A DNA stretch of 23,130 bases from Saccoglossus kowalevskii (GCF_000003605.2 NW_003156735.1:144123-167252), one strand, 5' to 3'; counted from the stretch's first letter, positions 1 to 10,387 are shown. Notes: a model not told the origin generated them from the sequence alone. Numbers and translations: made by a program.

Positions 1-192
1 TTTGATTCTCGTTATATTACTTAAACATTCGCACTTACTCGCTTATATAAGTCATTTTTGTTTCAATCGATATTATTCTAATTATAGTTTCATTCGATAT
101 AATTTCACTCGTTCCTTTCCCATCGCTATGCGAGTTTTTAACATGTATATAGAACTGTAAATATTTTTAATACTCGAGTAATAAAAATCAGA
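1..192. other. A+T-rich non-coding sequence
   Basis: No reading frame, RNA gene or repeat is recognisable in this left margin. It is visibly A+T-rich with stops in all frames. Confidence 0.6.
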
Positions 193-307
193 AATGTATG
201 TATGTATGTATTTATTTATTTATTTATTTATTTATTTATTCATTCATTCATTCATTCATTCATTCATTCATTCATTCATTCATTCATTCATTCATTCATT
301 TATTCAT

Positions 308-338
<31 letters not shown>

Positions 339-352
339 TTTTTTTATTTATA
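193..352. repeat. Compound tetranucleotide microsatellite
   Basis: An uninterrupted run of 4-bp units changes composition in blocks: a few TATG/GTAT units, then TTTA, a long TTCA block (about 240-300), then TTTA again to about 350. The blocks stay in one 4-bp register, so they most likely arose by point change and spread of variants inside one array. Open frames across it (repeating Phe-Ile-His-Ser or Leu-Phe-Ile-Tyr) only reflect the repeat and are not genes. Confidence 0.95.
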
Positions 353-3043
353 TTGATTCAACATGCAACCTCTTAAAATTAATAGAAAGATTTCACCTTA
401 AACATATTTTGTACTGCAAATATAATTAATAAACGTTATAGGATATGATATTAGATCACCTAACACGAGCAGCGTCTCAGTATCACATGCAGCCTTACTA
501 AAATGTGACAGCGTCGACGTCGTTTCTCGCGATCTCATGAACGCGCTTCACTTTGTGGCGTTATACTTCCGAGGTGCCAACAAATCGTGTCAGTTATTTT
601 CCGTGCATGTTCTTACTATTGTGTGAATATATTACATGCATACATGCGTTCTTATACCAATAGATAAATCGTTGTGATGTGTATTCGATTTTATCAACAC
701 GGACTGTTTACATACTCATTTGTAAATGTATACGTAGTAGCCGCTAGAATTGACAGGAAGACTACAATTTTCATTTATATGAATTCTAAGTCTGATATTT
801 TACGCTTGTATTATTATACACATCGCTTTTGTGAAAAGGCACGTACATGGCCGCTTCTGTATTAACGTTAAGAAAATAAATGTATCTCAAGGTATACTTA
901 ATTAAGCGTTCTGAATCTTAATCGACGTTGTTAATATCACCATGTGTAAAAGTTCATTGATTTGTGTGTTTTTGAGAAGAGATGTATTTAGTGAACATAG
1001 CATTCTGGGTAGTTCTAAAAGACATGTGTTGTTACATTCATTTGATATCAGCAAGGATTTCGTGGAACTAGAGTGAACATAAATGATAGACTTTAGTGAA
1101 GTTTAGTCCCGTACTTGTCATGTAGGACGATATGTGTTTCACCTGTTTCCGTCCGACTCGAAATACTATTAAATAAATAAGATACAATAATTATTGACGC
1201 GTTTTAATTCTAAAGATCGACGACGATTTAAGCTATGCTAGTAAGTGGGGAATAGGTCTTCCGTCTTAGTGTGTGTCCAGGTGGCATTGATTTCATAACA
1301 AGCATAATACAGAGAATCGTTTTAAATGATTAGTGCACCAAAAGCACACTCCTTTACATAGCAGTGCGCTACGTCATCCACAAGTTAATGACATGCACAT
1401 GTATATTGCATAACAGTTCATAGTTGTTTTATTCACTGGATACTACAATTTACCAAAAAATAGAAAACTTTCACATTTGCTTTCTTTCTCGCATAATATT
1501 ACAGATATTACACAATCAAACAATATATTATAATTATGTATTTATACACGTTTACATACAGTAATGTCGAAAAATGTGTACTAAATGTGATTTTGAATAT
1601 ATACCCCTTTTAATTATTATGCCCGTGTGTCGGTGCCATTGACCCATTACATTTTGATTGGTCAATACCATCATCTACATTTCAGAATATAGATTAAATG
1701 AAAAAATAATTTTTAAAAAAGTATTGAATCTAGTTGATCGGCAGTCGTCTGCTTTGGCTCAATCGAGCGATCACCATGGCCGTTGCGAACAAATTCGTCG
1801 TGCCTGTTTAATTTACCAGTATGTACGTTGTTGGTAAGCAGATTAGGTTGATTATGATGACATCATCTATATCAATATGTGGTGCAAAAAGAAAACAATA
1901 TTTGAAAACAAGAATAGTTACGATTACGCTATACTTGAATTTACGCTGCTGATCAAAAGTTAAAATGCTAGTTCCAGGGCCCATATGTGTTATTTCCAAC
2001 ATTGAAATCTACAACAAAACAACATTTATATTTAAGTAGTATTCGTGATATGCCGTACGTCATCTAGCGGTTCACCTATCACAGGCATGGGATTCTTGAT
2101 TTATTATTCAAATTAATACATGTTCTGCATGTTATGATTGACGAAAATGTGACTACCCTGTGAATCAATTGGATATATGCGCAGCAGCCCGCTAATGAAG
2201 CTGCGCAAATGTACACCGTGTTGCCATGACACCATCGATTGAATACATGTACTACCAAATACGTTTAATCATATTAGGCAAATAAGTCGGTGTATATTTG
2301 ATCTGAGCAACCATGCAATTCACAGTCCATTATCAACATACACATTGCACTCTAGTACACGTTGAGTACTGGGATTCTGATCGGCATGACCGACTTACTT
2401 TTTTTCAGCTTGTTGACAACATTCTTTACAGTTACTTCTTACTACTAGATTTCAAAAAGCGTTACCCGTACAATCGCGTGATTTTGTTCGAAATTAGCAA
2501 CATATTTAATAAGTTCGAGAACTGAATTGTCATTATTGAACGCAGTCCGATTAGTCTTCACCAAGAAAGTGGTATCTCTATAGCTAAACCAACCTATTCC
2601 AAGTACGCTGATTTAAAATAAACACCATTGCACAATTAACATGTGAGTCACGATTATGTTATTAAATCACGGACGATTAAAATCAAACACGAGTAACGGA
2701 AACGCCATAAATAAATAATAAACTAAAAACCACGCGATGACTATGTCAATACTGGGTGTAAAAGTTTCAGTGTAAGTCGATAGCTTTGGGCAATGCTCCT
2801 GAAAGTTGAAGACTGTGATCACAAGACATAAAAATATAAATAATTCAAATCACTTCTGTATAAAATGTTTGCTTATTTTTTTACTTCAAACAATCATGTT
2901 TTTTGCTTTTCAATCTTTTTATTTCGCATCCGCTCTCCCTTGCACGCACATTGCAACGACGAATATATTATAGTTCTACCCTGTTAGCGGAGGACCCCAC
3001 CTCCTAACCCCGCCGCATACATGATGACAAAGACGCGCATCGC
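353..3043. other. Gene-less A+T-rich region
   Basis: I find no credible coding exon, tRNA or rRNA here. The open frames are at most about 70 codons, lack recognisable domains and look random for this base composition. A somewhat G+C- and CpG-richer patch lies at about 500-600, but no promoter or exon could be built from it. Confidence 0.5.
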
Positions 3044-3055
3044 ATGAATATTCAT
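3044..3055. promoter_or_regulatory. Palindromic POU-dimer-like site (MORE type)
   Basis: ATGAATATTCAT is a perfect 12-bp palindrome that fits the ATGMATATKCAT pattern bound by POU-domain dimers such as POU1F1, POU2F and POU3F proteins. It lies about 450 bp upstream of the TATA box of the secreted-peptide gene, a reasonable place for a neuroendocrine enhancer element. The motif match is direct observation; the regulatory role is inference. Confidence 0.4.
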
Positions 3056-3392
3056 CGGCTGATCCAGTGTTAGTTATATATCAAATGTAGCAGTTTGCAT
3101 TGTCAAATTATGTACTGTTTCCATGAAGGAGTCATACCATTTGTTCAGTTGTCTTCATTTGTTAAATGGCGATTTTTGTGTGTGCTTCCTTAAACCGCCG
3201 CCAATTCATACTACTATTAAACTCGGTTGAGTGACGCAGAATATGACGTTCGGTTTACCAAGCTATGTTTGCTTAGCTCATCAGGAAGGAGGTAAACGCA
3301 ACTAATAACATATTTCCGTATAAGGATTGCCCCGCTTTGCTACTCATAGGCATTTACCCATAGTTCTGTGTCCGGTTGCCTTGGCAAATCAG

Positions 3393-3405
3393 CCAATAAA
3401 CGTCA
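3393..3405 (+). promoter_or_regulatory. CCAAT box next to a CRE half-site
   Basis: GCCAATAAACGTCAT places a CCAAT box (3393-3397) beside a CGTCA half cAMP-response element (3401-3405), about 100 bp upstream of the TATA box at 3503. The spacing fits a proximal promoter. Single short motifs are weak; support comes from position relative to the TATA box, splice donor and coding exon downstream. Confidence 0.4.
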
Positions 3406-3502
3406 TCTCATTTTCCCCACATTAATATAACCATAAAATATCGACGCTTATACTCCGCATCATTTAATCACATGTTTTATTTGCTCTTTCTTAAAGTGCA
3501 CA

Positions 3503-3508
3503 TATAAG
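3503..3508 (+). promoter_or_regulatory. TATA box of the secreted-peptide gene
   Basis: TATAAG sits in a context that turns G+C-richer just downstream (GAGCGGCGCAGCTAGCC), as in many TATA promoters. Initiation is expected about 28-32 bp downstream, near 3531-3537. This leaves a non-coding first exon of roughly 90 nt that ends at a consensus splice donor. Confidence 0.5.
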
Positions 3509-3533
3509 AGCGGCGCAGCTAGCCAGGGGGTTT

Positions 3534-3624
3534 TGTTGAAAACTATCAGCGTCGATCGGTGTAACGAAATTGACAGTATAGAGCAATTGTGAGTCCATCT
3601 TAGATAGACTATTCGACAAAAAAG
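3534..3624 (+). other. Predicted 5' UTR exon 1 of the peptide gene
   Basis: The 3' edge is a near-ideal donor, AAAG|GTAAGT, at 3624/3625. The 5' edge is approximate and taken from the TATA box. No ATG occurs in the predicted exon, so translation would begin in exon 2. A weaker GTGAGT donor lies inside it near 3589. Leader exons upstream of the signal-peptide exon are common in neuropeptide genes. Confidence 0.5.
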
Positions 3625-4134
3625 GTAAGTTGTTTTATTGAACTCTTGTAGATTTCAAGAAAGGACGAACAATTGCTACTAGCACATCCTCTCTTGCTTG
3701 ATTCCTAGACATCGCTGTAAATCAAATGTTCTGTTGGAAGCTTTTTAAACTAATACCAAGTTCAACAATCTTCGATTATGAAAGCGCACAATCTAGTTTC
3801 AGGGGGAAACAATTAAACTAAAATAAAACATCATGATTTTGCACAACGATGCGAAACCATCATATTCGCTACACTTCCCGACGAGCATACAATTTATGAA
3901 CGTATTTTGTTATTTGTTGTTGAAGCTAGTTGCAAGATTAAATCAGATACATGCTTGTATTTCATAAACTTATATTTCAAGTATTACAGTGGGGAATTTC
4001 TGTACATTACTAAGTATGTTTTATCGAGTGTTTAGTAACATAAAACAGTACTGTAATGAGTATTAGTGTGAATCGACCGATAAGCCCTCATAATGTTATT
4101 GCCGAATGATTCGATTGGTGTATTGATTTTGCAG
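3625..4134 (+). other. Predicted intron 1 (5' UTR)
   Basis: This 510-bp GT-AG intron runs from GTAAGT to a pyrimidine-containing acceptor, TTGATTTTGCAG, ending at 4134. It contains no supported coding sequence. It joins the leader exon to an exon whose ATG is only 5 nt inside. Confidence 0.5.
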
Positions 4135-4139
4135 ATAAA

Positions 4140-4281
4140 ATGGACGGAAAGTTGATATTACTAGTAACCATTGTGCTTTCTGCGGCTGCCGTGGTGCAAG
4201 GAGGACTTCCATGTGTAGACTTCTGGTCAGAAGTGTGCGGCAGTCGGTCGGGTTATAAACGTTCATCAGCGGACAAAACAG
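4140..4281 (+). CDS. Secreted Cys-loop neuropeptide-like precursor, coding exon 1 (residues 1-47)
   Basis: This exon encodes the working half of a predicted 94-residue secreted precursor, joined to 9576-9718. Residues 1-21 form a signal peptide: MDGK, then a hydrophobic core (residues 5-19), with likely cleavage after Gly21. Residues 22-39, GLPCVDFWSEVCGSRSGY, carry two cysteines (25 and 33) able to form a disulfide ring with 7 residues between them. Lys40-Arg41 is a classic prohormone-convertase site. No Gly precedes it, so the C-terminus would be free Tyr, not an amide. The start is supported by context AAAATGG (A at -3, G at +4) and by an acceptor 5 nt upstream. The exon ends CAG|GTAATT in phase 1. 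Elevenin, GGNG and CCHamide precursors share this order (signal peptide, Cys-loop peptide, KR), but their loops as I recall are 8, 8 and 6. Family is therefore open; a small secreted peptide of another kind is the alternative. Confidence 0.75.
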
Positions 4282-4413
4282 GTAATTCTTCACGCAGTAG
4301 ATTTTATCGATTTGATAATGTGATGTCACGTTCTATAATTAGCTATTTGCAAATTTAATTTTTAGCACAATAATCAACGCCACGTAAAATAAAAAACATG
4401 ACTATTGTAACAT

Positions 4414-4583
4414 TATTCTATTCTATTCTATTCTATTCTTTTCTTTTCTTTTATTTTCTTTTCTTTTCTATTCTATTCTATTCTATTCTATTCTATTCTA
4501 TTCTATTCTATTCTATTCTATTCTATTCTATTCTATTCTATTCTATTCTATTCTATTCTATTCTATTCTATTCTATTCTATTC
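4414..4583. repeat. TTCTA pentanucleotide array
   Basis: About 34 units of TTCTA run almost unbroken. One variant block near 4438-4468 has TTTTC-type units and one TTTTA. The array begins about 130 bp after the splice donor of coding exon 1, inside intron 2, and is strictly pyrimidine-rich on the + strand apart from the A of each unit. Confidence 0.95.
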
Positions 4584-6738
4584 GAAAACAAACAAATGGG
4601 TAATACCAATTAGCGGAATGGGAAAGCGTGTCTCTAGATGATATCAATACCCCACGCAATCTATGTATGTCCGTCCCTACTGGATTTAAGACGTGATTAA
4701 ACCATTCGCAACTATATTGATTTAAGTAGATTGAAGTCACACAATTCACGTACACATTGTGGGGTCCTGTCATTAACTACGCTTACTGCATCTAAATTAG
4801 TAGCTAATATCCGCTGTCTTATTCTAAATTTCTACAAAGAAATAAAAACTATCATGTCTATCAATATTTGCATTTTATTAAAGTCCCGGTGGTTTGAACA
4901 CTAATAATGCAATAATGATCTCCGTATATTACGCGGTCTCACGAGATCTCACTTATTATGTGATTACGTGACGGGATAGGTATTTTTTAAGAATCTGAGA
5001 TTAGCATATGTTATTAAATGGAATCGCAAAAGCATTTGAAAAATTACACATACAATCTGTGGTTGGAAAAGTCCATCTTTATTTTCTTAATAACTTTTTT
5101 TTTTTAAAACCAAATTATATCTTCAACATAATACACTAATATACTAAGGTAGTTAGTTACACGGCTCAGTGCCGTATAGCACGATTTAATTGAAGTACAA
5201 GTGACCTACTTCGAAGAAAGCATACGCTAACCATGACGTAAACTAGATCAATTCGTGTCACAATATCCCTTACAAAGTGTGAATTAATTACCTAAGACAT
5301 TTGTTCAGCGCACAGTATGAAACAAACGCATGCTATATGCAATCTCCCTGTTAGTGCAATTAAGCCAAGTAGGATTTTGTACCATTGACTATTTCACTAA
5401 TTGCGAATATCTTCCAATTATTGTCAATGGAAATTCACACATATTGTATTCTATGAAAATGAACGTACATACATTTCACTGGTCGAAATACAATGCTTTG
5501 GACTTTTGTTGTACAACAAGTATGGTTTTAGTAACTGGTTTTCCGATATATTTACAAAACAATCTTTTTCGTATGTTCTGTACTGGGTGATTGACCTTTA
5601 GGCATCGTCGGCATCGTTATATGATATATGTTGATGCTGGGTATTTCAAGTCCGTAAGCATCGCATATCTCGATTTTTGTTATGCTGTATATGTTGCAAA
5701 TAAAACCAATGTATCCTCGATATTAAGGGCACATAAATAGCTTAGCTCGCCGTTAAATTGCATTTACGCTGCGTATGGGAATAGGGAATGAGCATTATTC
5801 AACAGTGAATAATGCATTTTGAAAACCAACGGCCCCGTCAAACCGGGCATGCAATGCGCACTAGATTGGCTAGACGGCGCCTATTTCCAATCTTTCGTAT
5901 CAATAAATGACATATCATATTCTGGGTATTAAATAGATTTGTTTTCGCTAATGCATTCCATCGATTAGAATAGCAGTATTCTCGTAAACCGCGTAGCGCT
6001 TTTCAACTAAAGTAATGCAAGGACAATGTACATACGCGCTTGATACGATTGGTTTCACCGTCAATTTTCTCGAATGATGTAGTCGCTATGCGATTATAAG
6101 TGGTGCAATTAATTATACACTACAAACATCTAACCGTTTCATTATAGAGTGTAGGTAAATGCTAGACCCTTAATTCAGTATACCTCAATCCTGATTATAC
6201 GAGCGCTTATCATTAGAACGTGTACCCCGTAGACTGTATTGTTTCCCGCGATGTACAAGTTTTTCAGCTGTTTTTCACATACCCACTCAGTGAATCGCGG
6301 CAAAATAAACAGACAGTCGCGAATAAAATTTCGGTACGGCCTCAACCGTCGGATGACTGATTAACGCTAATCGATTAGAAGACAATCGTGTTTCAGTGCG
6401 CCTATGTATTCTTGCATGTTTTCTGAACTTGTCGCTTGTAAAAAAAAAAAAACATGTTGCAGGTTTCTCCATATTACATTGTGCCATCAGAGACATGGTC
6501 GTTATCTGTACGCGTATGTACGATAAGGCACGTATTTGTTCATTTGTATATATGTATACTATAATTTCAATTTTATCGCAAAATGTCATATTTATCGCAA
6601 AGTTCAGACACAGTAAAATGAGAGCACGACGTCGCATAGTCGTTTCGAAGCGATATGACCCTGATTCAATGGACGGTGATATACATGCGAAATATATTAA
6701 AGGGCAATATGTTTGGCTTAAACGTAAATGACAAAGTT

Positions 6739-6818
6739 CAAAGTCTTGTTCCTTGAAGATTACACTCGTACCGAACATCAAAGTCTTGTTCCTTGAAGAT
6801 TACACTCGTACCGAACAT
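6739..6818. repeat. Perfect 40-bp tandem duplication
   Basis: A 40-bp unit beginning CAAAGTCTTG and ending ACCGAACAT is repeated twice head to tail with no mismatch (6739-6778 and 6779-6818). Perfect identity in neutral intronic sequence suggests a recent duplication or a polymorphic minisatellite of two copies. Confidence 0.95.
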
Positions 6819-7041
6819 TAAGTTGAGACAGATATTTGCACCCCTTTTCCAAAATTATTTCATTTTCCGTAATGAAATTAAATATAAACTGTCCAATTCA
6901 ACTTCAATTAAAAACTAAAATAAACGTTGTTATGTACTTAACCCTTCTTCTAATAACTAAAAAATGTATTACGTAACCAGAGCGTAAGTCCCGTGAAATT
7001 CGGACAATGTACGCGCAAGTGTAACTTTGTTCGACCCTTGC

Positions 7042-7049
7042 TGACGTCA
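7042..7049. promoter_or_regulatory. Consensus cAMP-response element (left of pair)
   Basis: TGACGTCA is the full palindromic CREB/ATF site. It is one of two exact copies 179 bp apart within intron 2 of the peptide gene. Function is inferred from motif identity only. Confidence 0.4.
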
Positions 7050-7220
7050 AACAACACGATGAGTACTAAATCCAAACCATCGCAAATAAGAAAAAAAATG
7101 TGCTTAATTGTTTGGCAGAATGGAATGCTTCCATCATGCATTACCAAGAACATATTTGGCTGTTCAGGAGCGTCATCCAAATCCCACACTATTAGTCGCA
7201 CCTGTAACAGTTGGTTGAAG

Positions 7221-7228
7221 TGACGTCA
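7221..7228. promoter_or_regulatory. Consensus cAMP-response element (right of pair)
   Basis: This is the second exact TGACGTCA, in the extended form GTGACGTCATC. CREs are frequent in neuropeptide gene control regions, so with the copy at 7042 this may mark an intronic enhancer. That is inference. Confidence 0.4.
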
Positions 7229-7407
7229 TCTTTACAAAAAGCTAAGTGAATTATACTACTTTCAGACAAACGCGGATAAAAAAAAAAAACATTTAATGAG
7301 TGTTCCAATTCTTGTATTATACGTGGATCTTGTAAATTGGGTACTTTGAAGCACTACTAAAGACTATTGAAACAATGTACTGCAACCGTAACATTGTTTT
7401 GCGTATA

Positions 7408-7440
7408 CGTGGTTATCACGTGGTTATCAGGTGGTTGTCT
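7408..7440. repeat. 11-bp triplicate with CACGTG E-box
   Basis: CGTGGTTATCA occurs twice exactly (7408-7418, 7419-7429) and is followed by a third, diverged copy, GGTGGTTGTCT. The junction of the first two copies creates CACGTG (7417-7422), the canonical E-box for bHLH-ZIP and clock-type factors. The array lies about 180 bp to the right of the second CRE. Confidence 0.75.
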
Positions 7441-8354
7441 AAATAAAAAAATAATGTCGGGATATGCAAATTAGATTCAGTTATTCAGTTGAATAGTATG
7501 TTCGTATATCGTGTAATTATTCACGAGCCATCCGTAGTAATAAAGCTCTCCAAATCTGTATTTTAAAAACGCTTATCTTAAGTTCATGCATCTAATATTG
7601 CAACAAATCAATATACAGCACGTTCACATGACAATAATTTCCGCTGTAACAGAAGTCTCGATCTATTAAATGTCAAAGATCAATGCCGTTCGCATTTGTT
7701 AATATAATCTAAAAATGTACATAAATTGGAACAAAAATTAGTAGACAGACATATGTCTTGCAGACGTCGTTATTGTTGAAAGAAATAATTTAACGGAAAA
7801 TTTCTTACGACATTTTACTTGCTCAATTGTAGTGGTGTGTACTTGGGAAGAAGACAAGCGAAACCAAAATAAATATATCATAATATGCCAAAATAACAAA
7901 CAAAGTATGCGGAGACATTAACACCAAAAGACAAAACTGATTTTGTCACCTTCCACAAAATAGAACACATGTTTGTTTGTTTGTATATTTGTTTTAAAAA
8001 CTTTGACCAAGACCTGTAGACAATAAGGAATTATAATACACTGTTCGGAGGAGAGCTGCGCGACGACTTTGGTTCTTTGTGTTAGATCATGTAAAACAGT
8101 TCGACTACACATGTGTGAAAAAATACACCCCTCCCCTCCTTTTTTAAAATAAGTGCGATGTTATTTTGGCTCAGGGGAGACAGGAATATACAAATAACAC
8201 ATATAATACGACACTATCATGCAATACAATCATTTAATACTTTGCATATTATATAATATCTGCTGTCATTGGGTAATGACGCTCATTGTTTAGTTATTTA
8301 CCAAATATTGTATTCTCTAATGACAGTAATAAATTACAACAAATTCGAAGGTGT

Positions 8355-8357
<3 letters not shown>

Positions 8358-8405
<48 letters not shown>
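8358..8405. repeat. TA dinucleotide microsatellite
   Basis: An uninterrupted run of about 24 AT/TA units lies in intron 2, about 1.2 kb before its acceptor. Such tracts can extrude cruciforms and are usually length-polymorphic. Confidence 0.95.
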
Positions 8406-8407
<2 letters not shown>

Positions 8408-8705
8408 CGTAATATATTTGATGTTATAAATATGTGTACATTTATGTAGCTGAGTCGAAGCATTTATGAGTTGATTTATTAGAAGAAACTGTCAACAAAC
8501 AAACATTTTGATTGGCTTGACAATTAGTGTTATGTTATGTAGTGCCTCTGGCACAATCTTGCAGATCACTTGACTCAACATTTCTCCCGAATTGCGTTTT
8601 TGTGAATCTACACGCGTCGGAATATGTTATACATTTCAAAAGCAGTAGCAAACGAAATGAAATAACGAATCAAGTGGAATTCCATTGAAAATGTATTTTT
8701 AGTAC

Positions 8706-8740
8706 ATTTGTTGTCAATATTTGATATATTGACAACAAAT
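8706..8740. repeat. Perfect inverted repeat, 15-bp arms, 5-nt loop
   Basis: ATTTGTTGTCAATAT (8706-8720) is followed by TTGAT and then its exact reverse complement (8726-8740). Pairing fails immediately outside the arms, with only scattered pairs beyond, so this is a compact hairpin and not a long precursor. It could be a fold-back remnant of a mobile element, a cruciform-prone site or a dimeric protein site. Confidence 0.85.
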
Positions 8741-9575
8741 ATGTCACATAATCGTTCTAGAAATCCCATTAAATATTTATAAATAATCTATGTGCACAGA
8801 TTTATCTCCCATCGTTGTGGAATTGAAACATTTAATTGAACAAGTGTTAACACGTTACACCAATTTATTTGTAACCGTTAATACATTGATGACTAGGAAA
8901 TACAAATATTCACCAATCACATAGAATTAAACTGTTACTAAATGGAATTCAAAGAACTACGACTGCATATAGAAATGGAACGCTCTATTGAGGCGTCAGT
9001 ACGCACACATAACATTTTAACAGATTTACTGCGGATTCATGTGCTTAGGATTTTCGTTCGGTTATTATTCAAATGACTTGGATTATATAATATTTTGCCA
9101 GTTTTTTACATTAGCGTAGATTTTTAACAATCCAACTGCGTCATTAGCGCCCGTTTTATTGATTCCTGGCAAAACAAATAACTTTAAGTGGTATTCGTAA
9201 TTAAGACTGTGCGCTGGATTGTTTAACTTATTCGGAGTAAATATTATTCAGTATTCAGGTGAAGCTGATACTAGCACGATTGATATTACTGGTGTATTTT
9301 AACTGGCTCACATTTACTAAAATATGTTACTTATGCGTTTATTTAGTTTTGACGACAATTGTAGATAATATAACGAAGAAGAAAAAATAACTTTGATGTA
9401 TTATGAATAATAATATTGATATATATTGCTGGCTTGGAAATTAACATAATTATAAGTAATTTGACATTATAAAAATTGTTGCGTAAACGAGTAATCTATA
9501 TGTTTAAAAAACAATTTACATTAAAACGATTTCTAACCAGGAAATGTTTTTTTTTTTATGTGTGTTTTATTACAG

Positions 9576-9718
9576 ATCTCTCAGGTAACCCATCATCCGC
9601 GTGGGAAAAGTTTCTTCGAGTCGCTGCAGCCCGGCTAGTAGCGGAGAGGCTTGGAGTGTCTCCATACACCGACAACGCCGATGTAAACGCTGAGGATATA
9701 AAGCTTCGTAATTTTTAA
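9576..9718 (+). CDS. Secreted Cys-loop neuropeptide-like precursor, coding exon 2 (residues 48-94)
   Basis: This is the C-terminal half of the precursor whose first exon is at 4140-4281. The phase-1 join forms Asp48 from G plus AT. The frame then runs 46 residues to TAA at 9716-9718, directly followed by TAG. Residues 54-73 (SSAWEKFLRVAAARLVAERL) alternate hydrophobic and charged positions as in an amphipathic helix. The rest is acidic and polar and ends KLRNF without an amidation signal. There is no second dibasic site and no cysteine, so this looks like a precursor-associated peptide and not a second hormone. Base use is more G+C-rich than the flanks, as expected of coding sequence. A second AG nine bases downstream (9583-9584) is an in-frame alternative acceptor: it would replace Asp-Leu-Ser-Gly by Gly. 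Confidence 0.7.
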
Positions 9719-10006
9719 TAGCCACTTTAGAAAGGTGGCCCGCAGCTGTTTGATTTTGCTTTTATGGTTTCTCTGTATATTATAACCGACCCGAGCATCA
9801 TAAGTCCGGATTTCCAATTTTTTTTAAATGTGGCATTTCAAAAGGGTTTTTTATTGAAACACATATTAAGTCGGCTCGGCAATCTGTAAAAGCAACCAAT
9901 TATTCTATCATTCTAAAGCTTCGCTAATGATCGTCCAAACATACGCCTTTTTTTTCTTTACTTGACACAAAAGCTGGCGGCTTAGCTTGCCCCAATTAAA
10001 GCTAAT
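9719..10006 (+). other. Probable 3' UTR of the peptide gene
   Basis: After the double stop (TAA TAG) comes a small imperfect hairpin at 9721-9739 (GCCACTTT / AAAGGTGGC). The first polyadenylation-like signal is ATTAAA at 9995-10000, and a canonical AATAAA follows at 10382-10387. The true 3' end cannot be fixed from sequence alone. Confidence 0.35.
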
Positions 10007-10387
10007 ATGTCTGAGTTATGAATACATATATATAATATCTGATGTTTAATAACTTGACTGTCCGTAATAACGTTCTTTCTCAAAAAATCAAGTTTTACAA
10101 ATCAAATGTCTGGGAACTTCAGATTGATATATTGCAGGCTGGATTAAAGGATTTCAGTAACCCTGTCGGATAACATGCGAACCATGGTGAATTGGGAGGT
10201 TGAAATGTGAATGATATACTACAAGGGTTTAGTCAGAGGTTATTCATATTATAGCAAACATATTGTGTGCGGAAACTGGAATTAGTCACAACTTTCTGCA
10301 ACAGGCCAACTGAAAATGACAAAAATCCGACGCAATATTTATTCTGTGCCGTATTTGTACTGTTTAATTTTATTCCGAAATAATAAA

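Larger units (their letters stand above)
4282..9575 (+). other. Predicted intron 2 (phase 1, 5.3 kb)
   Basis: The intron runs from GTAATT after CAG to an acceptor with a long T-rich tract, ending TTTTATTACAG at 9575. It holds a pentanucleotide array, a TA array, a 40-bp duplication, paired CREs, an 11-bp triplication and a perfect hairpin, listed separately. No other coding exon is convincing inside it. The longest open frame is on the minus strand at 6287-6781. It begins inside the tandem duplication and has no recognisable domain. Confidence 0.6.

Noticed and set aside
194-429. Frames with repeating Phe-Ile-His-Ser or Leu-Phe-Ile-Tyr
   Set aside because: They are direct translations of the tetranucleotide microsatellite.
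4398-4613. Frame with repeating Phe-Tyr-Ser-Ile-Leu
   Set aside because: It is a translation of the TTCTA array.
6287-6781. 164-codon open frame on the minus strand, the longest outside the LINE
   Set aside because: It begins at a non-ATG codon inside the 40-bp duplication and includes a run of Phe from a T12 tract. It overlaps a 111-codon frame on the other strand, lies in an intron and has no recognisable domain.
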